A DNA stretch of 64,000 nt from Candidatus Villigracilis vicinus (GTDB lineage Bacteria; Chloroflexota; Anaerolineae; Anaerolineales; Villigracilaceae), in contig JADKIL010000007.1 in the NCBI GenBank assembly GCA_016721315.1, forward strand, positions 62,001 to 126,000, written 5' to 3'. Positions 50,041-58,233 of this stretch are shown here, in pieces (positions within the stretch are counted from its first letter, which is position 1; each line of letters opens with the position of its first letter). Both the position numbers and the translations under genes were made by a program. The notes under the pieces were generated by a model. The model searched no databases, was not told the DNA's origin, and was given only the letters and a program-made list of their open reading frames with translations.

Positions 50041-50944
50041 ACCGAGCCAGCGTGAGGAAGACATCTTCCAACGTTGCTTCGCCTTTTTCAATCCTTTCCA
50101 CTTGGATCTTTTTCTTCTTTAGCAGGCTTAGCAACGCCTCTTCCTTGACGTTGGAACTGATCACGCGCAAGTGATCGCCAGCCAACCCGACGCGTTCCAC
50201 ACCGGGCACATCATGTAGTATCTCCAGCCCTTGTTCAAGCGGATGCGCAAACACTTCCCACACATCGCCTTTGATGATCGATCGTTTCAAATTAGTGGGC
50301 GTATCCATTGCCAATAACTTACCGTCACGCATCACGCCCACACGCTCGCAATATTCGGCTTCGTCCATGTAATGGGTAGTGACGAGGATGGTCACGCCGC
50401 TCTCGGCGAGTTGATAGATCAAGTCCCAAAAGGTGCGGCGCGCAGTAGGGTCTACGCCGGAAGTAGGCTCGTCAAGAAAAAGCAGTTGAGGTTTATGAAC
50501 AAGCGCGATCCCAAGCGATAAACGCTAACGCCACCCCGTGGAAAGGTCCCTTGTCAGCGTATGTTCATGCCCGGTGAGCCCGACCAATTCCAAGGTCTCC
50601 TTGATGCGGGTTTTATCCGTAATACCGTACACGCCGCCATAGAAGGTCAAGTTCTCATAGGTAGTCAGGTCATCATATATGGCAAACTTTTGCGACATGT
50701 ACCCCACCCGCGAGCGGACTTCTTCACTCTGACGGTAAACATCGTAACCAAGGACAGTCGCTTCACCTTCACTGGGCGTAAGCAAACCAAGCAGCATACG
50801 AATGGTGGTGGTCTTGCCGGATCCGTTCGGTCCGAGATAACCGACGATCTCGCCTTTATTTACTTCAAAGTTGATGTGATCGACTGCAACAAAATCACCA
50901 AAACGGCGCGTGAGATTTTCAACGTAAATAACCGGTAATGACAT
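50039..50944 (-). pseudogene. ABC transporter ATPase split by an in-frame amber codon
   Basis: The frame is continuous over 302 codons except one TAG at 50525-50527. Before it: Walker A GPNGSGKTT and Q-loop YMSQKFAIYDD, ending at DLSTGWR. After it: RLSLGIALVHKPQ, Walker B LLFLDEPTSGVDP, the H-loop histidine and the C-terminal domain. The family sequence is LSxGWxQRL, so the TAG replaces the conserved Gln (CAG to TAG, one transition) directly after the signature. The ATPase would be truncated before its Walker B, so it is inactive as written. All else is intact, so the mutation is recent, suppressed or a sequencing error. It is the last gene of the TetR-ABC operon. Confidence 0.9.
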
Positions 50945-51382
50945 TTACGCTCCCTTTTCCAGTGCATCTTTTAGGCGGGCAAGGTTGCCTTCCATCATCG
51001 ATTTGATCTGCCCCGTCATGACTCCTTCAGCAAGTTTGAAGATGCCGCCCGGGTTACCCTGCGCATTCAAACTGACCTTGGTGCCTGTGCCCACTGTTTT
51101 GAAAGACAACGTCAGGTTTACTTGCATCGGTCCGGCATTCACTTGAAAGCCACATTTGGTATCTGGTTCATGGGCAGTGATCTGCATTTCGCCTTCGATA
51201 CGTCGTCCCATCATTTCACCAACTGTTTTGAATTTCGAACCGACTCCCACCGCACCAGACGAAACCTGTTCCAAACTTACAACGGCAGAGTTCCACTTGG
51301 ACATATTATTAGGGTTGGAAACGAAAGTAAAGACATCCTTCATGGGACGGTCGATCAAAACACCAAAGTCTAGGTTGATCAT
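50945..51382 (-). CDS. SRPBCC-family (CoxG-like) protein
   Basis: The 145-residue protein fits the SRPBCC/polyketide cyclase fold: LDFGVLIDRPMKDVFTFVSNPNNMSKWN, VGVGSKFKTVGEMMGRRIEGEM and the C-terminal helix GVMTGQIKSMMEGNLARLKDAL. Such proteins hold hydrophobic ligands in a deep cavity, and none needs a membrane. It lies between the two ATPase genes of the exporter operon, abutting the split ATPase. It may bind the exported molecule or be a passenger. This is unusual for this exporter type. Confidence 0.82.
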   Translation of the reverse strand: MINLDFGVLIDRPMKDVFTFVSNPNNMSKWNSAVVSLEQVSSGAVGVGSKFKTVGEMMGRRIEGEMQITAHEPDTKCGFQVNAGPMQVNLTLSFKTVGTGTKVSLNAQGNPGGIFKLAEGVMTGQIKSMMEGNLARLKDALEKGA

Positions 51383-51399
51383 AGGGTTTTCCTTTTTTG

Positions 51400-52338
51400 T
51401 TACTGGTCAGACAAGGCGATGAATACATCTTCAAGCACAGGCGGAACAGAGCGAAGTTCATCCACATGCCCGCTTGCTTTTTTAATCTCGGTCTTCAAGC
51501 GTTTCAGGACAGCTTTCGATTTTCCGTCACTGACGCGAATATGCAGCCGGTCTCCAAAGGCTTGAACATCTTCCACATCCACATCCTGATGAGCCACACG
51601 CCGGAGTATGTTCAACGGCGAGCCGCGTAATTCAAGGATGCGCTCATTCAGAAGCGCGCGTAAATTGTAGGGCGTATCTTCAGCGATGATCCTGCCATTT
51701 TTCATAAACCCAACCCGATGGCAGCGTGAAGCTTCATCCATATAGGGAGTGGATATGATGACGGACACGCCTTCACCCACCCGTGAACCAACCAGCTTGA
51801 TGACCAATTGCCAGAAATCCTGGCGTGTGACGGGGTCCACCCCGGTGGTGGGTTCATCGAGCAAGAGCAAGCGCGGGCGGGTCACCAAGGCTGATGCCAG
51901 CCCAAGTTTTTGCTTCATGCCGCCGGAAAGTTGACCGGCGCGGCGGTCTTTGAATTTTTCCAAGCCGACAAAATCCAGGATCTCCAAGGAGCGCGGCAGC
52001 CATTCTGAGGAGGAAAGACCACGGATCTCGGCGAAAAAACGAATATTCTCAAGGACGGTCAGATCTTCATACATGGAAAAACGCTGCGAAAGGTACCCGA
52101 TGGTTGAGCGCGCCTGTTCGGTTTGTTTCAACACATCGTACCCGCAGACGTTGACCGCACCCGCATCAGGCAGCAATGCGCCCACGAGTAAGCGCAGCGT
52201 GGTCGTCTTGCCTGCTCCATCTGCGCCAACGAGTCCATAGATCTCACCGGCAGGGATATATAACGAGACTCCGTCTACAGCATGGTTGGCACCGTACGAT
52301 TTTTTTAATCCAGTTGCATTAACTAGATAATCATCCAT
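51400..52338 (-). CDS. ABC transporter ATPase (ABC-2 type exporter)
   Basis: The 312-residue ATPase has Walker A GADGAGKTT, Q-loop YLSQRFSMYED, signature LSGGMKQKL, Walker B LLLLDEPTTGVDP and the switch region where TPYMDEASRC stands in place of the usual THYMDEA (His is replaced by Pro-Tyr context). The H-loop histidine is thus not in its usual form. It is of the DrrA/YbhF-like group. The start at 52338 has AAGG upstream and gives MDDYLVNATGLKKSYG. It pairs with the permease at 53752-54882. The second ATPase (50039-50944) is broken. Confidence 0.9.
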   Translation of the reverse strand: MDDYLVNATGLKKSYGANHAVDGVSLYIPAGEIYGLVGADGAGKTTTLRLLVGALLPDAGAVNVCGYDVLKQTEQARSTIGYLSQRFSMYEDLTVLENIRFFAEIRGLSSSEWLPRSLEILDFVGLEKFKDRRAGQLSGGMKQKLGLASALVTRPRLLLLDEPTTGVDPVTRQDFWQLVIKLVGSRVGEGVSVIISTPYMDEASRCHRVGFMKNGRIIAEDTPYNLRALLNERILELRGSPLNILRRVAHQDVDVEDVQAFGDRLHIRVSDGKSKAVLKRLKTEIKKASGHVDELRSVPPVLEDVFIALSDQ

Positions 52339-52355
52339 AATTTCTACCTTCAACT

Positions 52356-52402
52356 GGTGGTTTCGATACGCTCCGCAAAGAACGCGGAGCTACTCAACCA
52401 CC
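52356..52402. repeat. 47-bp imperfect palindrome (GGTGGTTTCGATACGCTCCGC family)
   Basis: GGTGGTT (52356-52362) pairs with AACCACC (52396-52402), and GCTCCGC (52370-52376) pairs with GCGGAGC (52384-52390). I recall the GTTTCGATACGCTCC...ACTCAACC pattern as an interspersed repeat in many environmental genomes. It lies between two genes of the operon. Confidence 0.75.
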
Positions 52403-52404
52403 GA

Positions 52405-53715
52405 TTATTCACTAATAAAGATCACATCCGCAGGCATACCAGGTTTGAGGCGTCCTTCTGCATCTTGTACACTGAGCTTGATGGCGAACATGGTGGCGCT
52501 GCGTCCTTCCACGGTCTGCACATTGCGCGGGGTGAATTCAGCTTTGCCCGCGATCTGGATCACGCTAGCGGTAAAGGTCACGCCAGAGAAGGAATCCACG
52601 GTCACTTCGGCAGTCTGCCCAAGTGAAATCTCGCCATAACGATTTTCGGGGACATACACGGTAATGGTCAAATCGGAGAGATCGCCGATAGTAAGGGCAG
52701 CCGCACCCGGCTGGACAAATTCACCTGGTTCAACATTGCGAGTAAGGATGACGCCATCCATCGGAGCGTTGATGGTTAGCTTGGCAACCTGCGCATCGAC
52801 CAACGCCAGACTGGCTTCTGCCTGTGCAAGCGCAGATTTCGCCTTATCCAATTCTTTTGCCAGAGCGACCACAACCGGAGATTGCTCACCGGTTTGCAGG
52901 GTCAGCAGGCGAGCATAGGCGGCATCGTATCGTTGCTGGGCAACAAATACTTTTCCGCGGGCATATTCAACATCGGTTGCCTCATCGCTATTCATCAGAT
53001 CGTTGTAGGCTTCTTCGGCATCGTCCAGGCGGGTAAGGGCATCATCGTAATAATCCTGCGCTGCATCACCCAAACCGCCGCTATCTGCTGCTTTGGAAGC
53101 CTGATCCTTTACCTGCTCGGCAACCACAAAGGCTGCGCGGGCATCCGCAAGGTCTTGCTCGGCTTGAAGGTAATCGGAGTTCTTTAAGTCGGTGATCACC
53201 TTTTCTAGATTGGCGTTGGCAGAGTCTATTTCTGCCTTGGCATCTTCGAGTTCCGCTTGAGCCGCAGTAATTTGCGCATCCTGTTCAATGTACCAGTTCG
53301 GCTGGTCGAATTCACTGGGAGCGCCCACCTGCCAATCTTTTGCTCGCTGTGCAGACTGGGCAGCAAGAGCCGCTTCGAGCGCCTGGTCGTATTTGGTTTG
53401 AGCAGCTGCGAGGGCGGCGTTGGCAGAGTCTACTGCGGCGGCGGCAACGGCTCGTTGGGCAGTCAGCAGGCTTGGGTCAAGGTTAAGAAGCGGTTGTCCT
53501 TTCGTCACCGATTCGCCTTCATCGGCATGGACATCGGTCACCTTGCCAGCTGTTTCAGGGGCAACGTTGACGATCGTGGCTTCAATGGTGCCAGAGGCAG
53601 TCAATACGCTAGTGTTGTCGCCCTTAAGGGAGCGAAAACCAAAATAGGAAAGGGTGCCAATAACAAGTACGGCAATGACAATTCGAACAGGAAGAGGGGG
53701 AAGTTTAGGTTGCAT
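52405..53715 (-). CDS. HlyD-family efflux adaptor
   Basis: The 436-residue protein has a membrane helix (VRIVIAVLVIGTLSYFGF), an N-terminal lipoyl half (DVHADEGESVTKGQPLL), a long Ala/Asp/Gln-rich helical hairpin (about 75-290), a second lipoyl half (NAPMDGVILTRNVEPGEFV) and a C-terminal barrel (PENRYGEISLGQTAEVTVDSFSG). It is similar in design to the adaptor at 12541-13845 and belongs to the TetR-ABC operon between permease and ATPase. It would bridge the exporter to the cell exterior. Confidence 0.92.
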   Translation of the reverse strand: MQPKLPPLPVRIVIAVLVIGTLSYFGFRSLKGDNTSVLTASGTIEATIVNVAPETAGKVTDVHADEGESVTKGQPLLNLDPSLLTAQRAVAAAAVDSANAALAAAQTKYDQALEAALAAQSAQRAKDWQVGAPSEFDQPNWYIEQDAQITAAQAELEDAKAEIDSANANLEKVITDLKNSDYLQAEQDLADARAAFVVAEQVKDQASKAADSGGLGDAAQDYYDDALTRLDDAEEAYNDLMNSDEATDVEYARGKVFVAQQRYDAAYARLLTLQTGEQSPVVVALAKELDKAKSALAQAEASLALVDAQVAKLTINAPMDGVILTRNVEPGEFVQPGAAALTIGDLSDLTITVYVPENRYGEISLGQTAEVTVDSFSGVTFTASVIQIAGKAEFTPRNVQTVEGRSATMFAIKLSVQDAEGRLKPGMPADVIFISE

Positions 53716-53751
53716 GAAAAGACTCCAGAGTTGAAAGTTACTAATTGAAGA

Positions 53752-54882
53752 TTAATCGAGACGTTTTCTAAAGCGCAGTGCGGCAATACCCATGATGACA
53801 ATGCCAAAGATGGTGAGGGAAATGATCTCACCTTGAACAGCGACAAAGCCGACTCCTTTGAGCATGAGCGCGCGGATCACAACGAGGTAATAACGAAGCG
53901 GAATGGCAAACGAAACGAACTGTAAAAATTTTGGCATCGCCTGCACCGGGAAGAAAAATCCGGAGAGGAAGATCATCGGCAAATTGAACATCATTACGGT
54001 CAACATGGCTTCCTGCTGGGTATTGGCGATCGTGGAAGCGAACAAACCAATGCCAAGGCTGGACATCAGGAACAACCCCGACGCCAAAGTGATCAGCCAC
54101 AAGCTTCCACGTACAGGCACATCAAACACCAGATGTCCAACAATAAGGATCTCAAAAGTTTCCACGAAAGCAAGGATGACGTAGGGAAGCAGCTTACCAA
54201 CGATCAATTCCCACGAGCGGATCGGCGTAACGATGAGCTGCTCGATCGTACCGCGCTCACGCTCGCGGACGATAGTGGTCGCGGTGAGAATGGTTGTGAT
54301 GAAGGAAAGGATCATACCGATCACACCGGGGATCATGAAGTATGCCGATTGAAAATCGGGGTTGTACCAAACCTGGGTGCGTACTTCCACTGGCGGAGTA
54401 GGTAGAGAAGCGGCGCCGCGCAAGGCAAATTGACTCTCCTGCACTTTGGTCGCATACGATTGACCGATGAGCCGCGCCGTGGAAAGCGCCGTTGCACCCA
54501 CGCTGCCATCGGAACCATCCAGCACAAACAGGACTTGCGCTTTGCCGTCCAGAACCTGAACATCGTAATCAGGCGGAATGACCAACACAGCGCGAATAGC
54601 ACCGGACTCGATCAGTCTTTGATATTCGTCTGTAGAACCGACGTAATAATCAATGCGGAAATAATCAGCGGCACGGAAGGCATCCAGCAGCTCGCGTGAT
54701 TGAGCGCTCTGGCTTTGATCCAGTACGGCGATGGGCACATTCTTCACGTCAGTCGTGGCGGCATACCCAAGCAAAAACAACTGAATGATAGGCATGACGA
54801 TGATCAGCGCCAACGAGCGCGGATCGCGGAAGATCTGCGTGAATTCTTTGCGGACAATAGAAACGATTCGGGTATTAAACAT
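53752..54882 (-). CDS. ABC-2 type exporter permease (YbhS/YbhR-like)
   Basis: The 376-residue protein has one N-terminal helix (SLALIIVMPIIQLFLLGYAA), a large extracytoplasmic domain (about 50-170), and a cluster of five C-terminal helices with TTILTATTIVRERERGTIEQLIVTPI, the ABC-2 hallmark. It forms the pore of a drug or lipid exporter with the ATPase at 51400-52338. YbhFSR systems use two permeases; only one is present here, so it probably forms a homodimer. It follows tetR by four bases. Confidence 0.92.
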   Translation of the reverse strand: MFNTRIVSIVRKEFTQIFRDPRSLALIIVMPIIQLFLLGYAATTDVKNVPIAVLDQSQSAQSRELLDAFRAADYFRIDYYVGSTDEYQRLIESGAIRAVLVIPPDYDVQVLDGKAQVLFVLDGSDGSVGATALSTARLIGQSYATKVQESQFALRGAASLPTPPVEVRTQVWYNPDFQSAYFMIPGVIGMILSFITTILTATTIVRERERGTIEQLIVTPIRSWELIVGKLLPYVILAFVETFEILIVGHLVFDVPVRGSLWLITLASGLFLMSSLGIGLFASTIANTQQEAMLTVMMFNLPMIFLSGFFFPVQAMPKFLQFVSFAIPLRYYLVVIRALMLKGVGFVAVQGEIISLTIFGIVIMGIAALRFRKRLD

Positions 54883-54885
54883 ACA

Positions 54886-55497
54886 TCAAGCCTCTGATTT
54901 AACAATGCCATGCAGATAAATATCCACATAGGCATCGATGGGATTTTTAGGCATAAGTTTGGCGAGAATGGAGTTGGAAATAATAACATCGGTGATGATA
55001 TATGAAAGAACCATGCCAATAAACGAACGAAGCATTAATACCGGCTGAATTCCACGCAGATTCTTTCTCGTTTTCACCATCTTCTCAAATACTGGCAGGA
55101 CTTTTGGCGCAAGTTCCTTAATCAACGCAGCCCCATGTGCGCCATTAAACTCTACGATCTCGATCAACATCAGTTTGACATAATAACGCTGAGAGGTCAG
55201 TTCTTTTATGACCACATGTGCAGCATTACTTAGAAAATCCTCCAGTGTCTCCCCTTCTGCCTCAAGAATAAGGGGCAGTATCTTTTTATAGGGATGCTTA
55301 TCAACAATAATGGCTTCAAAGATCTCTTCTTTACTTTTGAAGTGGTTATAGATACCTCCGAGTGCCAATTCAGCATGTTCCGCGATCTGCCGCATGGATG
55401 TGGCGTGATAGCCCTGCTCCATAAATAACTCGATGGCGGCATCTTCGATCGTAAGGCGGGTACGTTCACCCTTGGTGTGAGTTTCTTCGGTCATCAA
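54886..55497 (-). CDS. TetR-family transcriptional regulator
   Basis: The 203-residue protein has the TetR helix-turn-helix (about 14-58: TIEDAAIELFMEQGYHATSMRQIAEHAELALGGIYNHF) and an all-helical ligand domain. It heads the exporter operon and lies 14 bases from the dyad AACGAACGTTCGTT, its likely operator. It probably represses its own operon and responds to the exported compound. The longer frame has no alternative start of interest; ATG at 55495-55497. Confidence 0.93.
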   Translation of the reverse strand: MMTEETHTKGERTRLTIEDAAIELFMEQGYHATSMRQIAEHAELALGGIYNHFKSKEEIFEAIIVDKHPYKKILPLILEAEGETLEDFLSNAAHVVIKELTSQRYYVKLMLIEIVEFNGAHGAALIKELAPKVLPVFEKMVKTRKNLRGIQPVLMLRSFIGMVLSYIITDVIISNSILAKLMPKNPIDAYVDIYLHGIVKSEA

Positions 55498-55510
55498 ATC
55501 TCCGTAAACG

Positions 55511-55524
55511 AACGAACGTTCGTT
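55511..55524. promoter_or_regulatory. Palindromic operator of the TetR regulator
   Basis: AACGAACGTTCGTT is a perfect 14-bp palindrome within AAACGAACG... It is located 14 bases upstream of the tetR ATG. TetR sites are typically such palindromes. The promoter of the divergent MFS gene lies 55 bases away, and may also be affected. Confidence 0.8.
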
Positions 55525-55577
55525 TTTATTTTAGACCAAGACGGGACTGTTTGTCAAGACCCAAACTTGCCATAAGG

Positions 55578-55583
55578 TAAAAT
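55578..55583 (+). promoter_or_regulatory. TAAAAT -10 box six bases before the MFS gene
   Basis: AAGGTAAAATCC ends six bases before the ATG at 55590. TTGTCA lies 21 bases upstream (55551-55556), too long a spacing for a standard promoter. Confidence 0.5.
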
Positions 55584-55589
55584 CCTTTT

Positions 55590-56864
55590 ATGCTCTCTCC
55601 ACTCGAAAAAGATGTTCGTCAAAACCTGAAACACAATCTTATTGTTAACCTTTCAGATGGTGCGACTTTCGGTATCGCGCTTGGCTTTGCCTCTTTTGGC
55701 ACGATCCTGCCACTTTTCGTCGCTACCATGACAAATTCCGCCACTCTAATTGGTCTGGTACCTGCAATTCATTCAGCAGGCTGGCTGCTCCCGCAACTGT
55801 TCACTGCCAGCCATGTTTCCCGCCTGCGAAAATACAAGCCTACCGTTCTAATGACAACCATTCATGAACGCATCCCCTTCCTTGGGCTTGCGCTTGTGGC
55901 ATTTCTCTTGAATCGCATCGGCACGAATGCAGGGTTGCTGCTCACTTTCCTATTACTCATCTGGCAGGGATTGGGCGGGGGTATTACTGCCAACGCCTGG
56001 ACCTCTATGATCTCCAAGATCATTCCCCCCGACTCACGCGGCACGTTTTTTGGCATGCAGTCAGGGTTGGCAAACCTCTTCATCAGTATGTCTGCCATTG
56101 GAGCCGGATACCTCCTAAGCGCCTTCGCCTCACCGCTGGACTTTATCGCTTGTTTTCTTATTGCCAGCCTTTTCTTCACTGTCAGTTGGTTCGCCCTGGC
56201 TGCCACCCGCGAGCCGGAAGATACAGAGAAATTCATTCCCGAAGAAAAAACCCACTTTTGGGACGACGCAAAAAAAGTCCTCAACCGCGATACGAACTTC
56301 AACTGGTTCCTAAGCGCTCGCATCCTTTCGCAATTCGCCACCATGGGATTCTCGTTCTATATCATTTATGCCCTGCGTGAATTTAATATGACCGAGGTTG
56401 TAGCCGGTTATCTCACTGCCACACTGACGATCTCGCAGACCATTGCCAACATCGGCATGGGCTGGCTTGGTGATCGCATCGGGCACCGCATCATGCTCAT
56501 CACTGGAGCAATTGCCGCTGTTCTAAGCGCCATTCTTGCATGGAATGCAACATCCATTCTCTGGTTCTATCCGATCTTCGTCCTGACCGGCTTGACGAAC
56601 GTCTCACTATGGACCATCAGCATGACCATGACTGTGGATTTCGGCACCGAAGCCGAGCGTCCTATTTATATCGGTCTTGCACAAACTCTCACCGCTCCAG
56701 CCACCATTATCGCCCCCATCCTCGGCGGCTGGATCGTGGACAATGCAGGCTTCCAGCCCACTTTTGTTATCTCCACCGTCCTTTCGCTCGTAATGCTAGG
56801 CATTTTGCTCTTCCTCGTCAAAGACCCGCGTAAGATCAGACCAATCGTAAATCTACAATCGTAA
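55590..56864 (+). CDS. MFS transporter
   Basis: The 424-residue protein has about twelve membrane helices. Motifs include the loop SHVSRLRKYKPTVLM and the GMGWLGDRIGHRIM signature at the second half. It fits bacterial MFS proteins of unknown substrate, perhaps drug efflux, as it is divergent from the TetR-ABC operon. The last codons (QS and TAA) are supplied by the repeat AATCGTAAAT at 56843-56873. It has no ribosome binding site and a -10-like box at 55578. Confidence 0.88.
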   Translation: MLSPLEKDVRQNLKHNLIVNLSDGATFGIALGFASFGTILPLFVATMTNSATLIGLVPAIHSAGWLLPQLFTASHVSRLRKYKPTVLMTTIHERIPFLGLALVAFLLNRIGTNAGLLLTFLLLIWQGLGGGITANAWTSMISKIIPPDSRGTFFGMQSGLANLFISMSAIGAGYLLSAFASPLDFIACFLIASLFFTVSWFALAATREPEDTEKFIPEEKTHFWDDAKKVLNRDTNFNWFLSARILSQFATMGFSFYIIYALREFNMTEVVAGYLTATLTISQTIANIGMGWLGDRIGHRIMLITGAIAAVLSAILAWNATSILWFYPIFVLTGLTNVSLWTISMTMTVDFGTEAERPIYIGLAQTLTAPATIIAPILGGWIVDNAGFQPTFVISTVLSLVMLGILLFLVKDPRKIRPIVNLQS

Positions 56865-56873
56865 ATCGTAAAT
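56843..56873 (+). repeat. Three copies of AATCGTAAAT at the MFS 3' end
   Basis: AATCGTAAAT occurs at 56843, 56857 and 56864. The TAA stop of the MFS gene is part of the second copy. The word pattern (TCGTAAATC) resembles the interspersed repeat at 3771 in style but not in sequence. Confidence 0.7.
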
Positions 56874-56883
56874 TGGAGTCCTC

Positions 56884-58071
56884 ATGTCCCTCATTCAAGA
56901 AAAAGTTAATCAGGCTATCGAAATTCTCAAAGAGCAAGATACTGACCTCTGGCTTACTTTTGTCCGTGAGACCAGCGGCGTGCGCGACCCAGTACTGGAT
57001 TTTCTCATCGGCGAGAACGACCTGACCTGGCATTCAGCGATTCTGCTAACCCGCAAAGGTGAAAAGATATTCATCCTCGGTAATCTCGAAAAAGATACAG
57101 CTGAACGAATGGGTGTTTATTCCGAAGTCATTGGCTACGATAAATCCGCAAAAGAATTACTGCGCGATACGATCATCCGCCTCGCTCCGCGACAAATAGC
57201 AGTTAACACCTCCCGTAACAATGTCCACGCGGACGGCTTGACCCACTCCATGTACGAAGAACTACGAGACTATCTTGCAGGCACGCCCTACGCAGACCGT
57301 CTCATCAGCGCCGAACCAGTCATCAACGCCATGCGCGGACGGAAAACTCAAACCGAATTAGCTCGCATTCAAAAAGCAGTAGATATCACCAACGAGATTT
57401 ATGCAAAGACCTTTGCCTTCATCAAAGTTGGCATGACCGAGATCGAGGTTGCCGATTACATGCATGCGCTCATGGAAGAATATGGCGTCGGCTATGCCTG
57501 GCCCCGTGAGAACAACCCCGCCGTCAACTCGGGTCCCAACTCCCCCGTCGGGCACAACGGACCGACGGACATCCGCATTGAGCCGGGGCACGTCATCCAC
57601 TTTGATTTTGGTGTGAAATACGAAGGCTACTGCTCTGATATTCAACGCGTGGCGTACGTCCTACGCGAAGGCGAGACCGAAGCCCCCATCGAAGTCCAGC
57701 GCGGATTTATCACCATCCGCACAGCGATCGAACAATCACGCGGTGCCATGAAGGCAGGCGTGACCGGTAATTCAATTGATGTTATTTCACGTGAAGTTTT
57801 AACCGACTCTGGTTACCCTGAATATATGTATGCATTGGGCCACCAACTTGGACGTGTCGCCCACGATGGCGGCGCGTTGCTGGGTCCGTTGTGGGAGAAG
57901 TACGGCGACTCGCCCAACCAAACATTGGAGATCGGGCAAGTCTACACGATTGAGCCGGGCTTGGCTGTCTCCCAGGGATATATCGGACTCGAAGAGGATG
58001 TCGTCCTCACGAAAGAAGGCGCGTTGTATATTGGCGAGCCTCAAAGAGAGATTGTGCTTATCGGACGATAG
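56884..58071 (+). CDS. Xaa-Pro peptidase family (M24) protein
   Basis: The 395-residue protein has an N-terminal creatinase-like domain (about 1-165) and the M24 'pita-bread' metallopeptidase domain. The metal ligands can be seen: Asp in VIHFDFGVKYEG, Asp in YCSDIQRVAY, His in ALGHQLGRVAHDG, Glu in YTIEPGLAV and Glu in GLEEDVVLT. It is probably a cytoplasmic Xaa-Pro dipeptidase or aminopeptidase. TTGGAGTCCTC precedes the ATG. It lies 20 bases past the MFS gene and shares its orientation. Confidence 0.92.
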   Translation: MSLIQEKVNQAIEILKEQDTDLWLTFVRETSGVRDPVLDFLIGENDLTWHSAILLTRKGEKIFILGNLEKDTAERMGVYSEVIGYDKSAKELLRDTIIRLAPRQIAVNTSRNNVHADGLTHSMYEELRDYLAGTPYADRLISAEPVINAMRGRKTQTELARIQKAVDITNEIYAKTFAFIKVGMTEIEVADYMHALMEEYGVGYAWPRENNPAVNSGPNSPVGHNGPTDIRIEPGHVIHFDFGVKYEGYCSDIQRVAYVLREGETEAPIEVQRGFITIRTAIEQSRGAMKAGVTGNSIDVISREVLTDSGYPEYMYALGHQLGRVAHDGGALLGPLWEKYGDSPNQTLEIGQVYTIEPGLAVSQGYIGLEEDVVLTKEGALYIGEPQREIVLIGR

Positions 58072-58192
58072 CAGAATCAACTTACAGTGTAGCAAAAAGC
58101 CTGCAGCCCCGAAGCAACCCCAAACAAAAGAGGAGGCGGATTATCCTATTTCCTATATGACCTCCATCACTAGCTTGTCTGACATCCAATGT

Positions 58193-58198
58193 TATACT
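58193..58198 (+). promoter_or_regulatory. TATACT -10 box of the decarboxylase operon
   Basis: GTTATACTTT lies 36 bases before the ATG, and AAAGGAT provides the ribosome binding site. Confidence 0.45.
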
Positions 58199-58233
58199 TT
58201 TGATTGTGAAATTTTTCACCTAAAGGATAAAAC

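Noticed and set aside
50525..50527. Amber codon as pyrrolysine or a reassigned codon
   Set aside because: TAG is used as an ordinary stop by genes in this window (for example at 3768-3770 and 41345-41347), and there is no sign of pyrrolysine genes. A point mutation is simpler.
56843..56873. Tandem AATCGTAAAT copies as a CRISPR-like array
   Set aside because: The units are ten bases with overlapping copies and no spacers of uniform length, so it is not a CRISPR array.
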